A DNA stretch of 29,783 nt, taken from Methanobrevibacter ruminantium (GTDB lineage: Archaea; Methanobacteriota; Methanobacteria; Methanobacteriales; Methanobacteriaceae). Under the pieces are notes generated by a model. The model was not told the DNA's origin, made no database searches, and was given only the letters and a program-made list of their open reading frames with translations. Shown in pieces: positions 1-8,250 of this stretch. The stretch covers positions 1 to 29,783 of the forward strand of contig NZ_JAEDCO010000022.1 in assembly GCF_016294135.1 (NCBI RefSeq), written 5' to 3'. Numbering within the stretch: position 1 is the stretch's first letter; each line of letters starts with the position of its first letter. Position numbers and translations under genes: made by a program.

Positions 1-16
1 AAATAAAAAATTAAGA

Positions 17-1672
17 TTATTGGCCATTATACATTGATTCCAATCTTTCAATTGTATCAATGTCCTCTACGCCCTTATCTGTTCTTATGCTTTTTACAAT
101 AGGGAAACGTAAAGAGTATCCTGCAGGATATTCCGGACTTTTTACAATCTCACTGTATTTTATTTCTAAAACTATTTTTGGCTGAACAGTAATCTGAGTT
201 CCTTTCTCTGAGATTATAATTTCTTTCATTTGTCTTGTTAGATTTGCCAAATCATCATCTGAAAGCCCGCTTCCTATCTTGGTGATGGTTTGCAAATCGC
301 CATATTCGTCGCGAAGCGCAATCTCATAAGACCCTATAAACTCTCCCCTTTTGCCTATTCCCTTTGTCCCTCCAACAATAACTGTATCCAATGTTTCAGG
401 TTCTGCCTTGAACTTTAGCATTTTCTTTCCACGAATTCCAGGAATATACGGTTCAGCGCAGTTTTTAATCATGATCCCCTCATGTCCACCAGCTATGGAT
501 TTATTGAACAGTTCTATAGCATCATCAATGTTTTCAGGACCTACTTTCACAATATCACTGAGGTTCAATTCATCAATTGAGCAATCCACAGCATTTTCCA
601 AGATTTCCCTACGCCTAATGATAGGCTCATCAACTACAGGTTCCTTAAAGTAAAGCAAATCATATAAAAATATCTTTATAGGAACATTTTTCATTGCATC
701 ATGAATATCATATTTCCTTCTTACCCTTTGCAATACTGTTTGGAATGGAAGAGGCTTGTCATCCCTAAAACCTACAATTTCACCTTCCACAATAAAGTCC
801 TCATCGGGGAATCCTCTTTTGATGAAATCCACTGCATCTGGGAAAGCATGTGTGACATTTTCCAAACGGCGAGTGAATAATGTGATTTCATCCCCTTTCT
901 TATGGAATTGAGTACGAAATCCATCATATTTAGTTTCACAAAGTGCACATCCCATCTCTTCAACGCTTATGCCTATTCCTTCAGACAATTGTGCAAGCAT
1001 TGGCTTTACCGGCCTTCCCGGAATCAATGTCAATTTCTTAAGACCCTCTTCACCTTCAATCTTTGCCACTTTTGCAACAAGACCTAAGTCATTTGTCAAC
1101 ATATGCGCCCTTTCAGCAACAGCCTTGTCAACACCAAATGCTTGGGATATCGCATCACGAATGATTCCTTCACCTACACCAATTCTAAGCTCTTCCAAAA
1201 TGGTTCTGCAAATGTATTTTGCTTCCTTTCCAGAAGCGGAAGATAAAAGTTCAAGAATATTGGAAATTTTACGGGCAGTGGATCTGCTTCCAGATATTGT
1301 TGCCAATTTTCTTAATTGGTTATAAACAAATTTGACAGTTAATGGCTGTGAGAAAAATGTCATTTGAGCCTTTTTGGCATATAGCTTTTCTGCAGCTGCT
1401 CCAATGTCTCCTTCATCACGGATGGCATCTTCAACCGCATCTACAGAAACTCCTACAGCATCTCCAACAGCTTTCATAACAAGCTTATCACCTATTCCCT
1501 GTTCCTCTTCACTCCAAGAAGGGAAAACGCTACCTAAAGCCATTAATGTGATTTTCTCCAAATCCTCTTCTTCAACTTTTATTAGAAAATCCGCTAAAAT
1601 ATCTGTTTTTTCCAATCTTTTTGTAGTGGCTCCTAATGCCTCGTAAACATTAACAAGTTCCTGATATTTCAT
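17..1672 (-). CDS. lig: ATP-dependent DNA ligase, archaeal/eukaryotic type
   Basis: Seals nicks in duplex DNA during replication and repair through an enzyme-AMP intermediate. From the ATG at 1672 the protein has 551 residues, normal for archaeal ligases. An N-terminal DNA-binding region covers about residues 1-215. The nucleotidyltransferase core starts with motif I, ETKYDGFR, whose Lys (about residue 248) is the predicted adenylated residue. FIVEGEIVGF (motif III), EGIMIKN (motif IV) and MLKFKAE (motif V) follow, then a C-terminal OB fold. An upstream in-frame TTG at 1687 would add MGCEK; I prefer the ATG because a purine-rich GGGATGTG lies just upstream of it. The gene lies 82 bp downstream of thiC on the same strand. 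Motif I has Phe where EKYDGER-type motifs have Glu, which I read as family variation. Confidence 0.96.
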   Translation of the reverse strand: MKYQELVNVYEALGATTKRLEKTDILADFLIKVEEEDLEKITLMALGSVFPSWSEEEQGIGDKLVMKAVGDAVGVSVDAVEDAIRDEGDIGAAAEKLYAKKAQMTFFSQPLTVKFVYNQLRKLATISGSRSTARKISNILELLSSASGKEAKYICRTILEELRIGVGEGIIRDAISQAFGVDKAVAERAHMLTNDLGLVAKVAKIEGEEGLKKLTLIPGRPVKPMLAQLSEGIGISVEEMGCALCETKYDGFRTQFHKKGDEITLFTRRLENVTHAFPDAVDFIKRGFPDEDFIVEGEIVGFRDDKPLPFQTVLQRVRRKYDIHDAMKNVPIKIFLYDLLYFKEPVVDEPIIRRREILENAVDCSIDELNLSDIVKVGPENIDDAIELFNKSIAGGHEGIMIKNCAEPYIPGIRGKKMLKFKAEPETLDTVIVGGTKGIGKRGEFIGSYEIALRDEYGDLQTITKIGSGLSDDDLANLTRQMKEIIISEKGTQITVQPKIVLEIKYSEIVKSPEYPAGYSLRFPIVKSIRTDKGVEDIDTIERLESMYNGQ

Positions 1673-1754
1673 CTTTTCACATCCCAAGAATCAGTGACAA
1701 TTTGATTTAATTTATTTTAAAATTTGTGATAAAATCATTAATTATAAAATTAAT

Positions 1755-3029
1755 CTAAAAATCTCCTTTAGCTATTTTAACTGCACAGTACTCTCCACAC
1801 ATAGCGCACATTTCATCATCATCAAGTTCACATTTGTTTCTATAATGCCTTGGCTTGACATTGTCAAAAGCAAGATTGAATTGAGCTTCCCAGTCAAAGT
1901 TTTTCCTTGCAGTTGCCATTTCCACTTCCTTCTCCCATGCAGTTTCCAAACCTAATGCAACATCTGCTGCTTGGGCAGCAATCTTGCTTGCAATAACTCC
2001 TTCCTTAACATCTTCGAGGGAAGGCAATGATAAATGTTCTGCAGGGGTTACATAGCATAGGAAATCAGCTCCGCTTGAAGCGGCAATAGCTCCTCCAATA
2101 GCGGAAGTGATATGATCATAACCAGGTGCCAAATCTGTAACAATAGGCCCTAAAACATAAAACGGAGCCCCATGACATAATGTCTTTTGAATTTCCATAT
2201 TGGACCTGATTTGATTTAATGGAACATGACCTGGACCTTCAACCATGGTTTGAACTCCAGCTTCCTGAGCTCTTTTTACAAGGGTTCCCAAGGTAACCAA
2301 TTCCTGAATCTGTGAAGTGTCTGTTGCATCAGATAAGCAACCTGGACGAAGCCCATCACCTAATGAAAGGGTGATGTCATATTCCAAAGCAATCTCAAGA
2401 AGGTAATCGTAATTGGCATATAATGGGTTTTCCTCTCCATTATGCAAAATCCATGAAGCAAGGAAAGTTCCTCCTCTGCTTACAATACCCATCATCCTTT
2501 TAGCTTCCTGCAGCTTTTGAACTAAATCCTGATTTATGCCACAGTGAAGGGTCATGAAGTCAACACCATCTTTTGCCTGATGAATGATTGATTCCCATAT
2601 GTCATCCTCATCCATTTCGATGATTTCATTGCCTTTATTTAATGTAATAACTCCTGCTTCATAAATCGGAACAGTTCCAATAGGCACATCTACAGAACTC
2701 ATTATCTTTTCCCTAAACTCCAATAATTTAGGGCCTGTACTTAAGTCCATAATCGCATCTGCACCAAAATCAACTGCAAGTTTTGCCTTTTTCATTTCAA
2801 GACCAATATCCTCGATTTTGCTTGATGAACCAATATTAGCATTGATTTTAGTGGTTAATCCCTTTCCAATACCGCAAGCTTTAGTTTCTCTTCCAATATT
2901 CTTTGGGATTACAATAGTTCCATTAGCTACTCCCTTTAATATCTTTTCTACATCTATCCTTTCAAATTCTGCAACCGCTTTCATTTCAGGAGTAATGTTT
3001 CCTTTCTTAGCTTCAGTCATCTGTGTCAT
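1755..3029 (-). CDS. thiC: Phosphomethylpyrimidine synthase ThiC
   Basis: Radical-SAM enzyme that rearranges aminoimidazole ribotide to hydroxymethylpyrimidine phosphate for thiamine synthesis. At 424 residues it is the short archaeal/bacterial form. Family hallmarks are visible: an early NIGSS, MTLHCGI in the middle of the barrel, GDGLRPGCLSDATD, VEGPGHVPL, and a C-terminal cysteine cluster CAMCGEYC for the Fe-S cluster. The cluster reads C-x2-C-x3-C; I checked this on the DNA, and the bacterial consensus is C-x2-C-x4-C. The start is the ATG at 3029, with AAGGTG five bases upstream; the ATG at 3020 is less well placed. The upstream region has a 9-bp inverted repeat (3116-3149), but I see no TPP riboswitch. 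Confidence 0.96.
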   Translation of the reverse strand: MTQMTEAKKGNITPEMKAVAEFERIDVEKILKGVANGTIVIPKNIGRETKACGIGKGLTTKINANIGSSSKIEDIGLEMKKAKLAVDFGADAIMDLSTGPKLLEFREKIMSSVDVPIGTVPIYEAGVITLNKGNEIIEMDEDDIWESIIHQAKDGVDFMTLHCGINQDLVQKLQEAKRMMGIVSRGGTFLASWILHNGEENPLYANYDYLLEIALEYDITLSLGDGLRPGCLSDATDTSQIQELVTLGTLVKRAQEAGVQTMVEGPGHVPLNQIRSNMEIQKTLCHGAPFYVLGPIVTDLAPGYDHITSAIGGAIAASSGADFLCYVTPAEHLSLPSLEDVKEGVIASKIAAQAADVALGLETAWEKEVEMATARKNFDWEAQFNLAFDNVKPRHYRNKCELDDDEMCAMCGEYCAVKIAKGDF

Positions 3030-3115
3030 TAAAGCACCTTTAATAATTTAAATCATTTTAATTTTGAAATATAATTGTAATAATCATCATAGTATTATAT
3101 CTATAACATTAATCT

Positions 3116-3149
3116 ATTACATAATCCATAACATATTAAATTATGTAAT
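3116..3149. promoter_or_regulatory. Inverted repeat upstream of thiC, possible operator
   Basis: ATTACATAA and TTATGTAAT are exact inverse complements separated by 16 bases. They lie 87-120 bp upstream of the thiC ATG, just ahead of a possible minus-strand box A (AGATATAATA, about 3093-3102). The position would suit a thiamine-responsive transcription factor, but the assignment is inference only. Confidence 0.3.
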
Positions 3150-3433
3150 TTATTATTTAATTAATTTGTTATCATGAAATAATTTTTAATGAAAAATATA
3201 AAGAAATAATAAAAAAATAAAATATTGTTGTAATGTTGAACTAAATAAAATAATAAAAAAATTAAGAAAAATTTTACAAATCTAATTTAAGAACATGAAA
3301 AATCATAACTGGACAAATATCAAAAATAAAAATGAACAAAATAATATCAAAACTAAACAAAATAATATAATTTACCAAGTTAAATCTAAAAAAATTGAAT
3401 AAACAATATTTAAATAATTGAAATATTAAATAA

Positions 3434-3441
3434 TTATATAA
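3434..3441 (+). promoter_or_regulatory. Box A promoter of the SDR gene
   Basis: TTATATAA in an AT-rich context, about 80 bp upstream of the ATG at 3517. It would start a transcript near 3463 with a leader of roughly 50 nt. A strong ribosome binding site, AGGAGA (3505-3510), lies seven bases before the ATG. Confidence 0.5.
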
Positions 3442-3516
3442 CCAACAAAAGTTGAAAAACTAAATAATAAAATTAGATTCGACAAATTGGTTGAAAAACT
3501 TTTTAGGAGAATAAAA

Positions 3517-4288
3517 ATGAAAAACTATTTCGACATTAAAGACAAAGTTGCACTTGTAACTGATGCTTCCTCAGGATTAGGTTGGCAAATCGCTCAAGCT
3601 TTCGCAAGCCAAGGCTGTAAAATGGCATTATTCGCAAGAAGAGCTGAAAGATTAGAAGAAAACAAAAAAAATCTTAGAAGAGGAATATGGTTGCGAAGTA
3701 ATGTATGCAGTAACTGATGTAGGTGACGTAAACAACATTGTAGAATCTGTACAAAAAGTAATGGACACTTACGGAAGAATCGACATCTTAGTTAACGCAG
3801 CAGGTATCGGAAACAACTTAATGGTAGTTGACCAAGCTAAAGAAAACTGGGACAGCATTATCAGTATCAACTTAAGCAGTGTATACTACATGTGCAAAGC
3901 TGTCGGAGAAATAATGATCAAACAAAACTATGGTAAAATCATTAACATCGGTTCTATCCACAGTAGAGTTATCTTCCCTGGTGGAGGAATTAGTGCTTAC
4001 TCATCTGCAAAAGGTGGAGTAATGAACTTAACCAAAGACTTAGCTGTAGAATGGGCACAATACGACATTACCGTAAACGCAATTTGCCCTGCAGTATTCA
4101 AAACCGAATTAACCGAAGATTCCATTGACTTGCCTGGATTCATGGACCTCATTAAAGCATACTGTCCAGCTGGAAGATTAGGTGAACCTGGTGAATTAGA
4201 CGGTCTCGCAATTTACTTAGCATCTGACGCATCCAGCTCCTGTACCGGTCAATTAATCTGTGTTGACGGTGGAGGGACTGCAATATAA
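3517..4288 (+). pseudogene. Short-chain dehydrogenase/reductase, frameshifted
   Basis: NAD(P)-dependent oxidoreductase of the classical SDR family, resembling gluconate 5-dehydrogenase or 3-oxoacyl-ACP reductase types; the substrate cannot be read from sequence. The reading frame breaks in a run of eight A (3664-3671). Dropping one A joins both halves into a continuous protein of about 256 residues with ...RLEENKKILEEEYG at the junction. The restored protein has LVNAAG, the YSSAK active-site motif (YxxxK) with an upstream IGS serine, and a C-terminal VDGGG. A second oddity is TDASSGLG at residues 15-22, where the cofactor motif TGxxxGxG should have Gly. The start ATG at 3517 has AGGAGA upstream. 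Codon choice (AAC, ATC, GGT) looks like that of a highly expressed gene. It may be a true pseudogene, a sequencing error, or a slippage-expressed gene. Confidence 0.85.
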
Positions 4289-4304
4289 TTGAAAAACAAA
4301 TTAT

Positions 4305-4351
4305 GAATAATAATGGATGGGCTATTAAAGCCCCTCCATAATTTATTATTC
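4305..4351 (+). terminator. Hairpin terminator of the SDR gene
   Basis: The core stem pairs ATGGA-GGGCT (4313-4323, with one unpaired T) with AGCCC-TCCAT (4329-4339), loop ATTAA. GAATAATAA (4305-4313) and TTATTATTC (4343-4351) can extend it. It begins 17 bp after the stop codon. A run of 15 A follows at 4356-4370, then CTCTTTTTAT. The GC-rich core is conspicuous in this AT-rich context. Confidence 0.6.
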
Positions 4352-4492
4352 AAATAAAAAAAAAAAAAAACTCTTTTTATAACTCTTTTATCAACATAAT
4401 TACTAAACTATTTTTATAAAATAATCTGGAAACATATTGTTCTGTTGATTACGAATAAAATAAATATTTAAAAGAATATAATTATAGCGACA

Positions 4493-5594
4493 TTAGTCAC
4501 TATAATCTGCATCTAAGATTACATCAAATTGATAATTCGGATATTTATCTTGGATTTCTTTCAAAACTTTCTCTTTTACATCAGCACGATTTGCATCAAA
4601 ATCAATGATTAAATCGAAAGTGATCAAATTCAAATCAACATCCCACATAGAACCCATGCATTTGCAATATTTCATGATATTTTGCAACTATTTCATTAAG
4701 GCTTTCCTTGATTTTTCTAGTTTCTTCATTATCTGTATTTGACGCATAGATTCCAACTGTAAGTATAATTCCAAACTCTTCATAAACAGCATATAGAATA
4801 CGTCTGGTTAACTTATGAATCTCCTTTGCAGTCAAGTCATCCCTAAGCTCAACATGAACAGATCCCATCAATTGTGTTGGTCCGTAATTGTGTAAAGTCA
4901 AGTCATAAACACCCACTACTTCATCAAATTCACTAATTCTATCCTTAAGCTTATCGGTTATCCCACTGTCAACACGAGTACCAATCATGCTGCTTAATGT
5001 TTCAGAGAGCATTTCAATAGCTGCCTTAATAATGACAAAAGCTATGATAGTTCCTAAAATACCTTCCAAACTGATGTTCCAGATCAAACTGATAATAGCT
5101 GCAACAACTGTAGACAAGGAGAGAATTGCATCAAAGAGTGCATCACTTCCAGATGCAACCAATGATTGGGAATTTATTTCCTTTCCCTTTCCTTTAACAT
5201 ATCTTCCCAAAAGGAACTTTACAACTACAGCAACAGCAATTATAAAGATTGAAACAAAGGTATAATCTGCCAAGACAGGGTTAAAAATCTTTGGAACAGA
5301 CTCTTCCAAAGCAGTTATTCCTGCAAGCAGTACAATAATTGAAATGATTACAGATGAGAAATACTCAATTCTACCGTAACCGTAAGGATACTTTTTATCT
5401 GGAGCTTTCCCTGCCAGTTTTGTCCCAATAATTGTAATTATTGAAGATAAAGCATCTGTCAAATTGTTCACTGCATCCAATGTGATTGCAATACTGTTTA
5501 CCATGATTCCAATGGTTGCCTTAAATGCAACAAGGATTAAATTCACCAGCATCCCAATGACACTGGTTTTCACTATGATCTTGTCTCTATCCAT
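4493..5594 (-). pseudogene. Cation diffusion facilitator family transporter, frameshifted near the C-terminus
   Basis: Divalent metal exporter with an N-terminal membrane domain and a C-terminal cytoplasmic ferredoxin-like dimer domain. The first frame covers about 320 residues and ends in ...HGFYVGC. The other frame supplies a typical C-terminus, DVDLNLITFDLIIDF..., ending at 4493. Removing one base from the CCC at 4642-4644 (GGG on the coding strand) joins them as HGFYVDVDLN, giving about 366 residues. Counting from an ATG at 5600, TM2 carries N45-x3-D49 and TM5 carries D153-x3-D157. Zinc CDFs usually have His/Asp sites, so this set fits manganese-type CDFs better (inference). I prefer the ATG at 5594, which has TGAGG five bases upstream; the ATG at 5600 is too close. 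It is the second gene in 2 kb with a one-base homopolymer insertion. Confidence 0.85.
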
Positions 5595-5894
5595 ACACAT
5601 GCCTCAATTAATCATAAGAAATACTTAATTATAATTATATGTATCAAATAAAATATAATTCGCCATTATGACTTAACATGGTTAATTCTGCTTTAAATCC
5701 AAGAAAAACCTATTTTAATGAATGATTTAGAATACTAAACTCAATTAAGTTTAATAAAAAAATCTAAAATTTTATGGATAAATGAACAAATCAAAAGAAA
5801 AAATATGGAAATAATTAAAAAAATTAATTTAAAAAATTAACAAAAAAATAATTAATATTTAAAAATCAGTGTTAAAAAAATAATAAAAATGGAT

Positions 5895-5940
5895 AAAATT
5901 ATACATTAAAATATAAAATTATCATTAAAATTATACATTA
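5895..5940. repeat. Three direct repeats upstream of the marR promoter
   Basis: AAAATTATACATTA occurs exactly at 5895-5908 and 5927-5940. A one-base-shorter copy, AAAATTATCATTA, lies at 5915-5927. All three lie 20-65 bp upstream of the marR TATA box, where activator or repressor sites are common. In sequence this AT-rich, chance duplication is possible. Confidence 0.4.
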
Positions 5941-5959
5941 TTCAAATTTTATCAATACA

Positions 5960-5990
5960 TTTATATAGTAAAAGGGAGTTATTAATTAAC
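5960..5990 (+). promoter_or_regulatory. marR promoter with operator-like dyad
   Basis: TTTATATA (5960-5967) is a consensus archaeal box A, giving a predicted start near 5987. The imperfect palindrome GTTATTAATTAAC (5978-5990, five of six pairs) overlaps the predicted start. That position suits autorepression by the MarR protein encoded immediately downstream. Confidence 0.5.
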
Positions 5991-6012
5991 ACAGTAAACT
6001 TAAGGGGATATT

Positions 6013-6465
6013 ATGCGTAAAAATTCAGTATTCAATCAAGAAAACAGTTATCTAAATTCATGGTATAATATAACAAAAGGATTTGGAGAGTTTTTTAAAG
6101 AAAGAAGTGCAGACTTGAAAATCAATCCTGCTGAAGCAATGTTTTTGTCAAAAATTTATTATAATGATGGAATTAGCCAAAGGGAAATTGCACATAGTTT
6201 AATCGTTTCTGAATCAAACATCACAAAAACATTTAAAAAATTAGAAGAAAAGGAATTGGTTTATAAAACAATTGATGAAGACAATAATGCTCGCCGTAAC
6301 TTACATTTAACTGAAAAAGGAGAAGAAACCTTTGAAAGATGTATAGAAATATTCGGAGAATTCGACATAATCACTTTTGAAGACTATGATTCAGAAGAAA
6401 AAGAAAGAATGGAGAAACAATTAAAAGAGATCTCCAATAAAGCTTTGAACCTTATTAAAAAATAA
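6013..6465 (+). CDS. MarR-family transcriptional regulator
   Basis: A 150-residue winged-helix regulator, normal for MarR proteins, which bind palindromic DNA as dimers and often respond to phenolic or other small ligands. The recognition-helix region reads ISQREIAHSLIVSESNITKTFKKLEEKELV (about residues 55-85), followed by the wing segment DEDNNARRNLHLTEKGEE. A C-terminal helix for dimerisation ends in NLIKK. The ATG at 6013 has AAGGGGA upstream. The downstream neighbours are on the other strand, so no efflux pump or enzyme is co-transcribed with it. Its likely targets are its own promoter and perhaps the divergent CDF transporter, which shares the intergenic region. Confidence 0.92.
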   Translation: MRKNSVFNQENSYLNSWYNITKGFGEFFKERSADLKINPAEAMFLSKIYYNDGISQREIAHSLIVSESNITKTFKKLEEKELVYKTIDEDNNARRNLHLTEKGEETFERCIEIFGEFDIITFEDYDSEEKERMEKQLKEISNKALNLIKK

Positions 6466-6606
6466 TGCTATCCCATCCAACACCATACGAGGATCATTTT
6501 ATAATGATAAAGAAAAATAAGACAATTTAAAAAAAAAAAATCTTACCCTATTAAAACTAATTTTAAAAGGGCATATCTTTAAAAAAAAAAGAAAAGAAAG
6601 AATGAT

Positions 6607-6631
6607 TTATTAATTAATTATGAATTAATAA
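6607..6631 (-). terminator. Stop-codon-straddling hairpin at the end of usp
   Basis: TTATTAATT (6607-6615) pairs exactly with AATTAATAA (6623-6631). The stop codon of the universal stress protein (6614-6616) lies at the stem/loop border. On the minus strand the hairpin runs into a T-rich stretch ending in ten T (about 6581-6590). Confidence 0.5.
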
Positions 6632-7036
6632 AACATCTTTTTCACATTCTTTAAGTACGTTCTCAGCAACACTACCAAGAACAAACTTATGAATGCCGCT
6701 TACACCTGAAGATGCAATGATAATCAAGTCACAATCCTCATCTTCAGCAACTACATTTATTTGTTCAGATGGAAAACCTACTTTTACCATGGTTCTTACA
6801 TTAAAACTGTCATCAAAGCAATCTGCCATAGCTTTTACATTATCTTCAGCTTCCTTTACAGCTTCCCTATTCATTTCCATTACATCTTTTTCCCTATGGA
6901 ACGCTGTTTTTCTTATTTTAATAGCAACAGAGAGAATTATAATTTCCCCCTCTTCTGCCAATACATGTTTAGCTCTTTCAACTTCACGTAAAGAGTGTTC
7001 AGATCCATCAGTTGGTAATAAAATTCTTTTATACAT
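6614..7036 (-). CDS. Universal stress protein, UspA family
   Basis: A small cytoplasmic ATP-binding stress protein of 140 residues from the ATG at 7036. The preceding in-frame residues are Tyr/Ile/Asn-rich leader translation and do not belong to the family. It begins MYKRILLPTDGSEHS, the standard Usp first strand and phosphate loop, and ends with ASSG-x9-GSVAENVL. This matches the G-x2-G-x9-G(S/T) ATP motif except for Ala at the first Gly. A box A on the minus strand (TTATATAA, 7110-7117) predicts a start near 7088 and a leader of about 50 nt, so it is probably transcribed alone although it follows the que operon. Confidence 0.93.
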   Translation of the reverse strand: MYKRILLPTDGSEHSLREVERAKHVLAEEGEIIILSVAIKIRKTAFHREKDVMEMNREAVKEAEDNVKAMADCFDDSFNVRTMVKVGFPSEQINVVAEDEDCDLIIIASSGVSGIHKFVLGSVAENVLKECEKDVLLIHN

Positions 7037-7167
7037 AATTCCACACTTAATTTTAAAAATACAATTTTGATTTAAAAAATATTTTTCGTAATAATATATT
7101 TGATTTAACTTATATAAGTATATTATCAATTCATTCGGCAACACATCAACAAAGTTAAGGAGAATAT

Positions 7168-7776
7168 TTATCTTTGACTCAAATATTTATGAGTTTGAAC
7201 AGATAATTTGATATTTTCTAAACGAGGGAAATTTTCCCTAATCAAATCAGCCATAAGTGCATCTTTGCTGAATTCACCTTGAAGCCATATTGTCTTATCG
7301 TAACCGTACTTGTTTTTTATTGCAATCACTTCATCTATATCCTCTTTTGAAGTGATTACAAACTTAAAGAAAACATTATCATACTTATGATAATTCTCGA
7401 AGACCTTTTCCTTATCTTCCTTTGGGCTGATTACATATTCTATTTCAGGAAGATATTCGAAAATGGAACCGTTTGTCTCAAACTGGATTTTAATGTCTTC
7501 AGGAAGCTCCTTAATCAAACGCTTTATCTCTTCCATCTGTAAAGTAGGCTCTCCGCCGGTTATGACTAATAAGTTTATATTATTGAACTCCATTTGAGTC
7601 ATCAGAATCTCTGCAACATCATCAACAGACAGCATTTCGTATGTTGAAATGTCAGTATCACACCATTCACAGTTCAAATTGCAACCATATAATCTTAAAA
7701 AGGTTGCAGGAGTCCCTATGTAAGGCCCTTCACCTTGAAATGATGTGAATATTTCACTAACCTTAATTTCAATCAC
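7168..7776 (-). CDS. queE: 7-carboxy-7-deazaguanine synthase QueE
   Basis: Radical-SAM enzyme that contracts 6-carboxytetrahydropterin to 7-carboxy-7-deazaguanine on the way to archaeosine in tRNA. The protein has 202 residues. FTSFQGEGPYIGTPA is the family N-terminus. CNLNCEWC gives the C-x3-C-x2-C site for the SAM-binding 4Fe-4S cluster, followed by the QueE-typical DT. VITGGEPTLQ is the radical-SAM GGE motif. The only reasonable start is GTG at 7776; the sequence TAGGTGATTG there both contains the GTG and resembles a ribosome binding site, so the exact start is less certain than for its neighbours. It is the last gene of the queC-queD-queE order, 58 bp after queD. Confidence 0.95.
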   Translation of the reverse strand: MIEIKVSEIFTSFQGEGPYIGTPATFLRLYGCNLNCEWCDTDISTYEMLSVDDVAEILMTQMEFNNINLLVITGGEPTLQMEEIKRLIKELPEDIKIQFETNGSIFEYLPEIEYVISPKEDKEKVFENYHKYDNVFFKFVITSKEDIDEVIAIKNKYGYDKTIWLQGEFSKDALMADLIRENFPRLENIKLSVQTHKYLSQR

Positions 7777-7834
7777 CTACTTTAAAAAACTCAACAATTT
7801 AACTAGCAATAAACTTAAAATAATATCTACTCAA

Positions 7835-8194
7835 TTATTCCATAGGTTCGTAAGTTACACCAGTCTCAGGAGTTTCATAAACTCCAACACTTACTAAACA
7901 TTCGATTTTAGGTTTTAATCCGTCATAGAAGAATTTACTCATTTCTTCCATTGTAGGATCTTCGGAATCCATAAATTCATTCAAGTTCAAATGGTCAACA
8001 CCAATGAATTCATTGAAAATCGCTTCAATGTCATAGGTGTCCATAATCATATTTCTATAATCCAAGTCCTTATATGGTGCCTTTAAAGTTAAGATGACCT
8101 TATATTGGTGTCCATGCCATTGAGTACATTTTCCACCCTGATTCTTTAATTTATGACAACCATAAACTCTATGTTCGGATACTAATGTTAACAT
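7835..8194 (-). CDS. queD: 6-carboxytetrahydropterin synthase QueD (PTPS family)
   Basis: Converts 7,8-dihydroneopterin triphosphate to 6-carboxytetrahydropterin, the step before QueE. The protein has 119 residues from the ATG at 8194, which has a clean GGAGGT seven bases upstream; a start at 8209 would read through that site. The CTQWHGHQY segment provides the catalytic Cys and two of the zinc-binding His residues (C-x3-HGH). The upstream zinc His is in SEHRVYGCHK, and the Glu in YETPETG near the C-terminus fits the pterin-binding Glu. It lies between queC (56 bp) and queE (58 bp) on the same strand, which supports QueD over the eukaryotic-type PTPS activity. Confidence 0.94.
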   Translation of the reverse strand: MLTLVSEHRVYGCHKLKNQGGKCTQWHGHQYKVILTLKAPYKDLDYRNMIMDTYDIEAIFNEFIGVDHLNLNEFMDSEDPTMEEMSKFFYDGLKPKIECLVSVGVYETPETGVTYEPME

Positions 8195-8250
8195 AAATAT
8201 AACCTCCATAACTAATAAAAATTTCTAATCAGTTTGATTTAATAATCCTA

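Larger units (their letters stand above)
3030..3516. other. Intergenic region between thiC and the SDR gene
   Basis: About 490 bp of very AT-rich sequence between divergent genes. It holds no convincing ORF. A perfect 9-bp inverted repeat ATTACATAA / TTATGTAAT (3116-3124 and 3141-3149) lies upstream of thiC. A plus-strand TATA box, TTATATAA at 3434-3441, would place a transcription start near 3463 for the downstream dehydrogenase. The rest looks like low-complexity A/T sequence. Confidence 0.6.
5595..6012. other. Divergent promoter region between the CDF and MarR genes
   Basis: About 420 bp, very AT-rich. It contains a perfect short palindrome TTAAC-ATG-GTTAA (5673-5685), three related direct repeats AAAATTAT(A)CATTA (5895-5908, 5915-5927, 5927-5940), and the MarR promoter. 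No ORF is supported here. Confidence 0.55.

Noticed and set aside
969..1325. 118-codon ORF opposite the DNA ligase gene
   Set aside because: Shadow frame of a certain gene; Ser/Pro-rich composition, no ribosome site. The same applies to the other antisense frames over cdc48, gerW and mptE.
3030..3130. Possible TPP riboswitch ahead of thiC
   Set aside because: No conserved thi-box segments such as CUGAGA and no GC-paired helices; only a short AT inverted repeat.
4356..4370. A15 run after the SDR terminator
   Set aside because: A homopolymer in an AT-rich gap; not informative except as a caution about local sequence accuracy.
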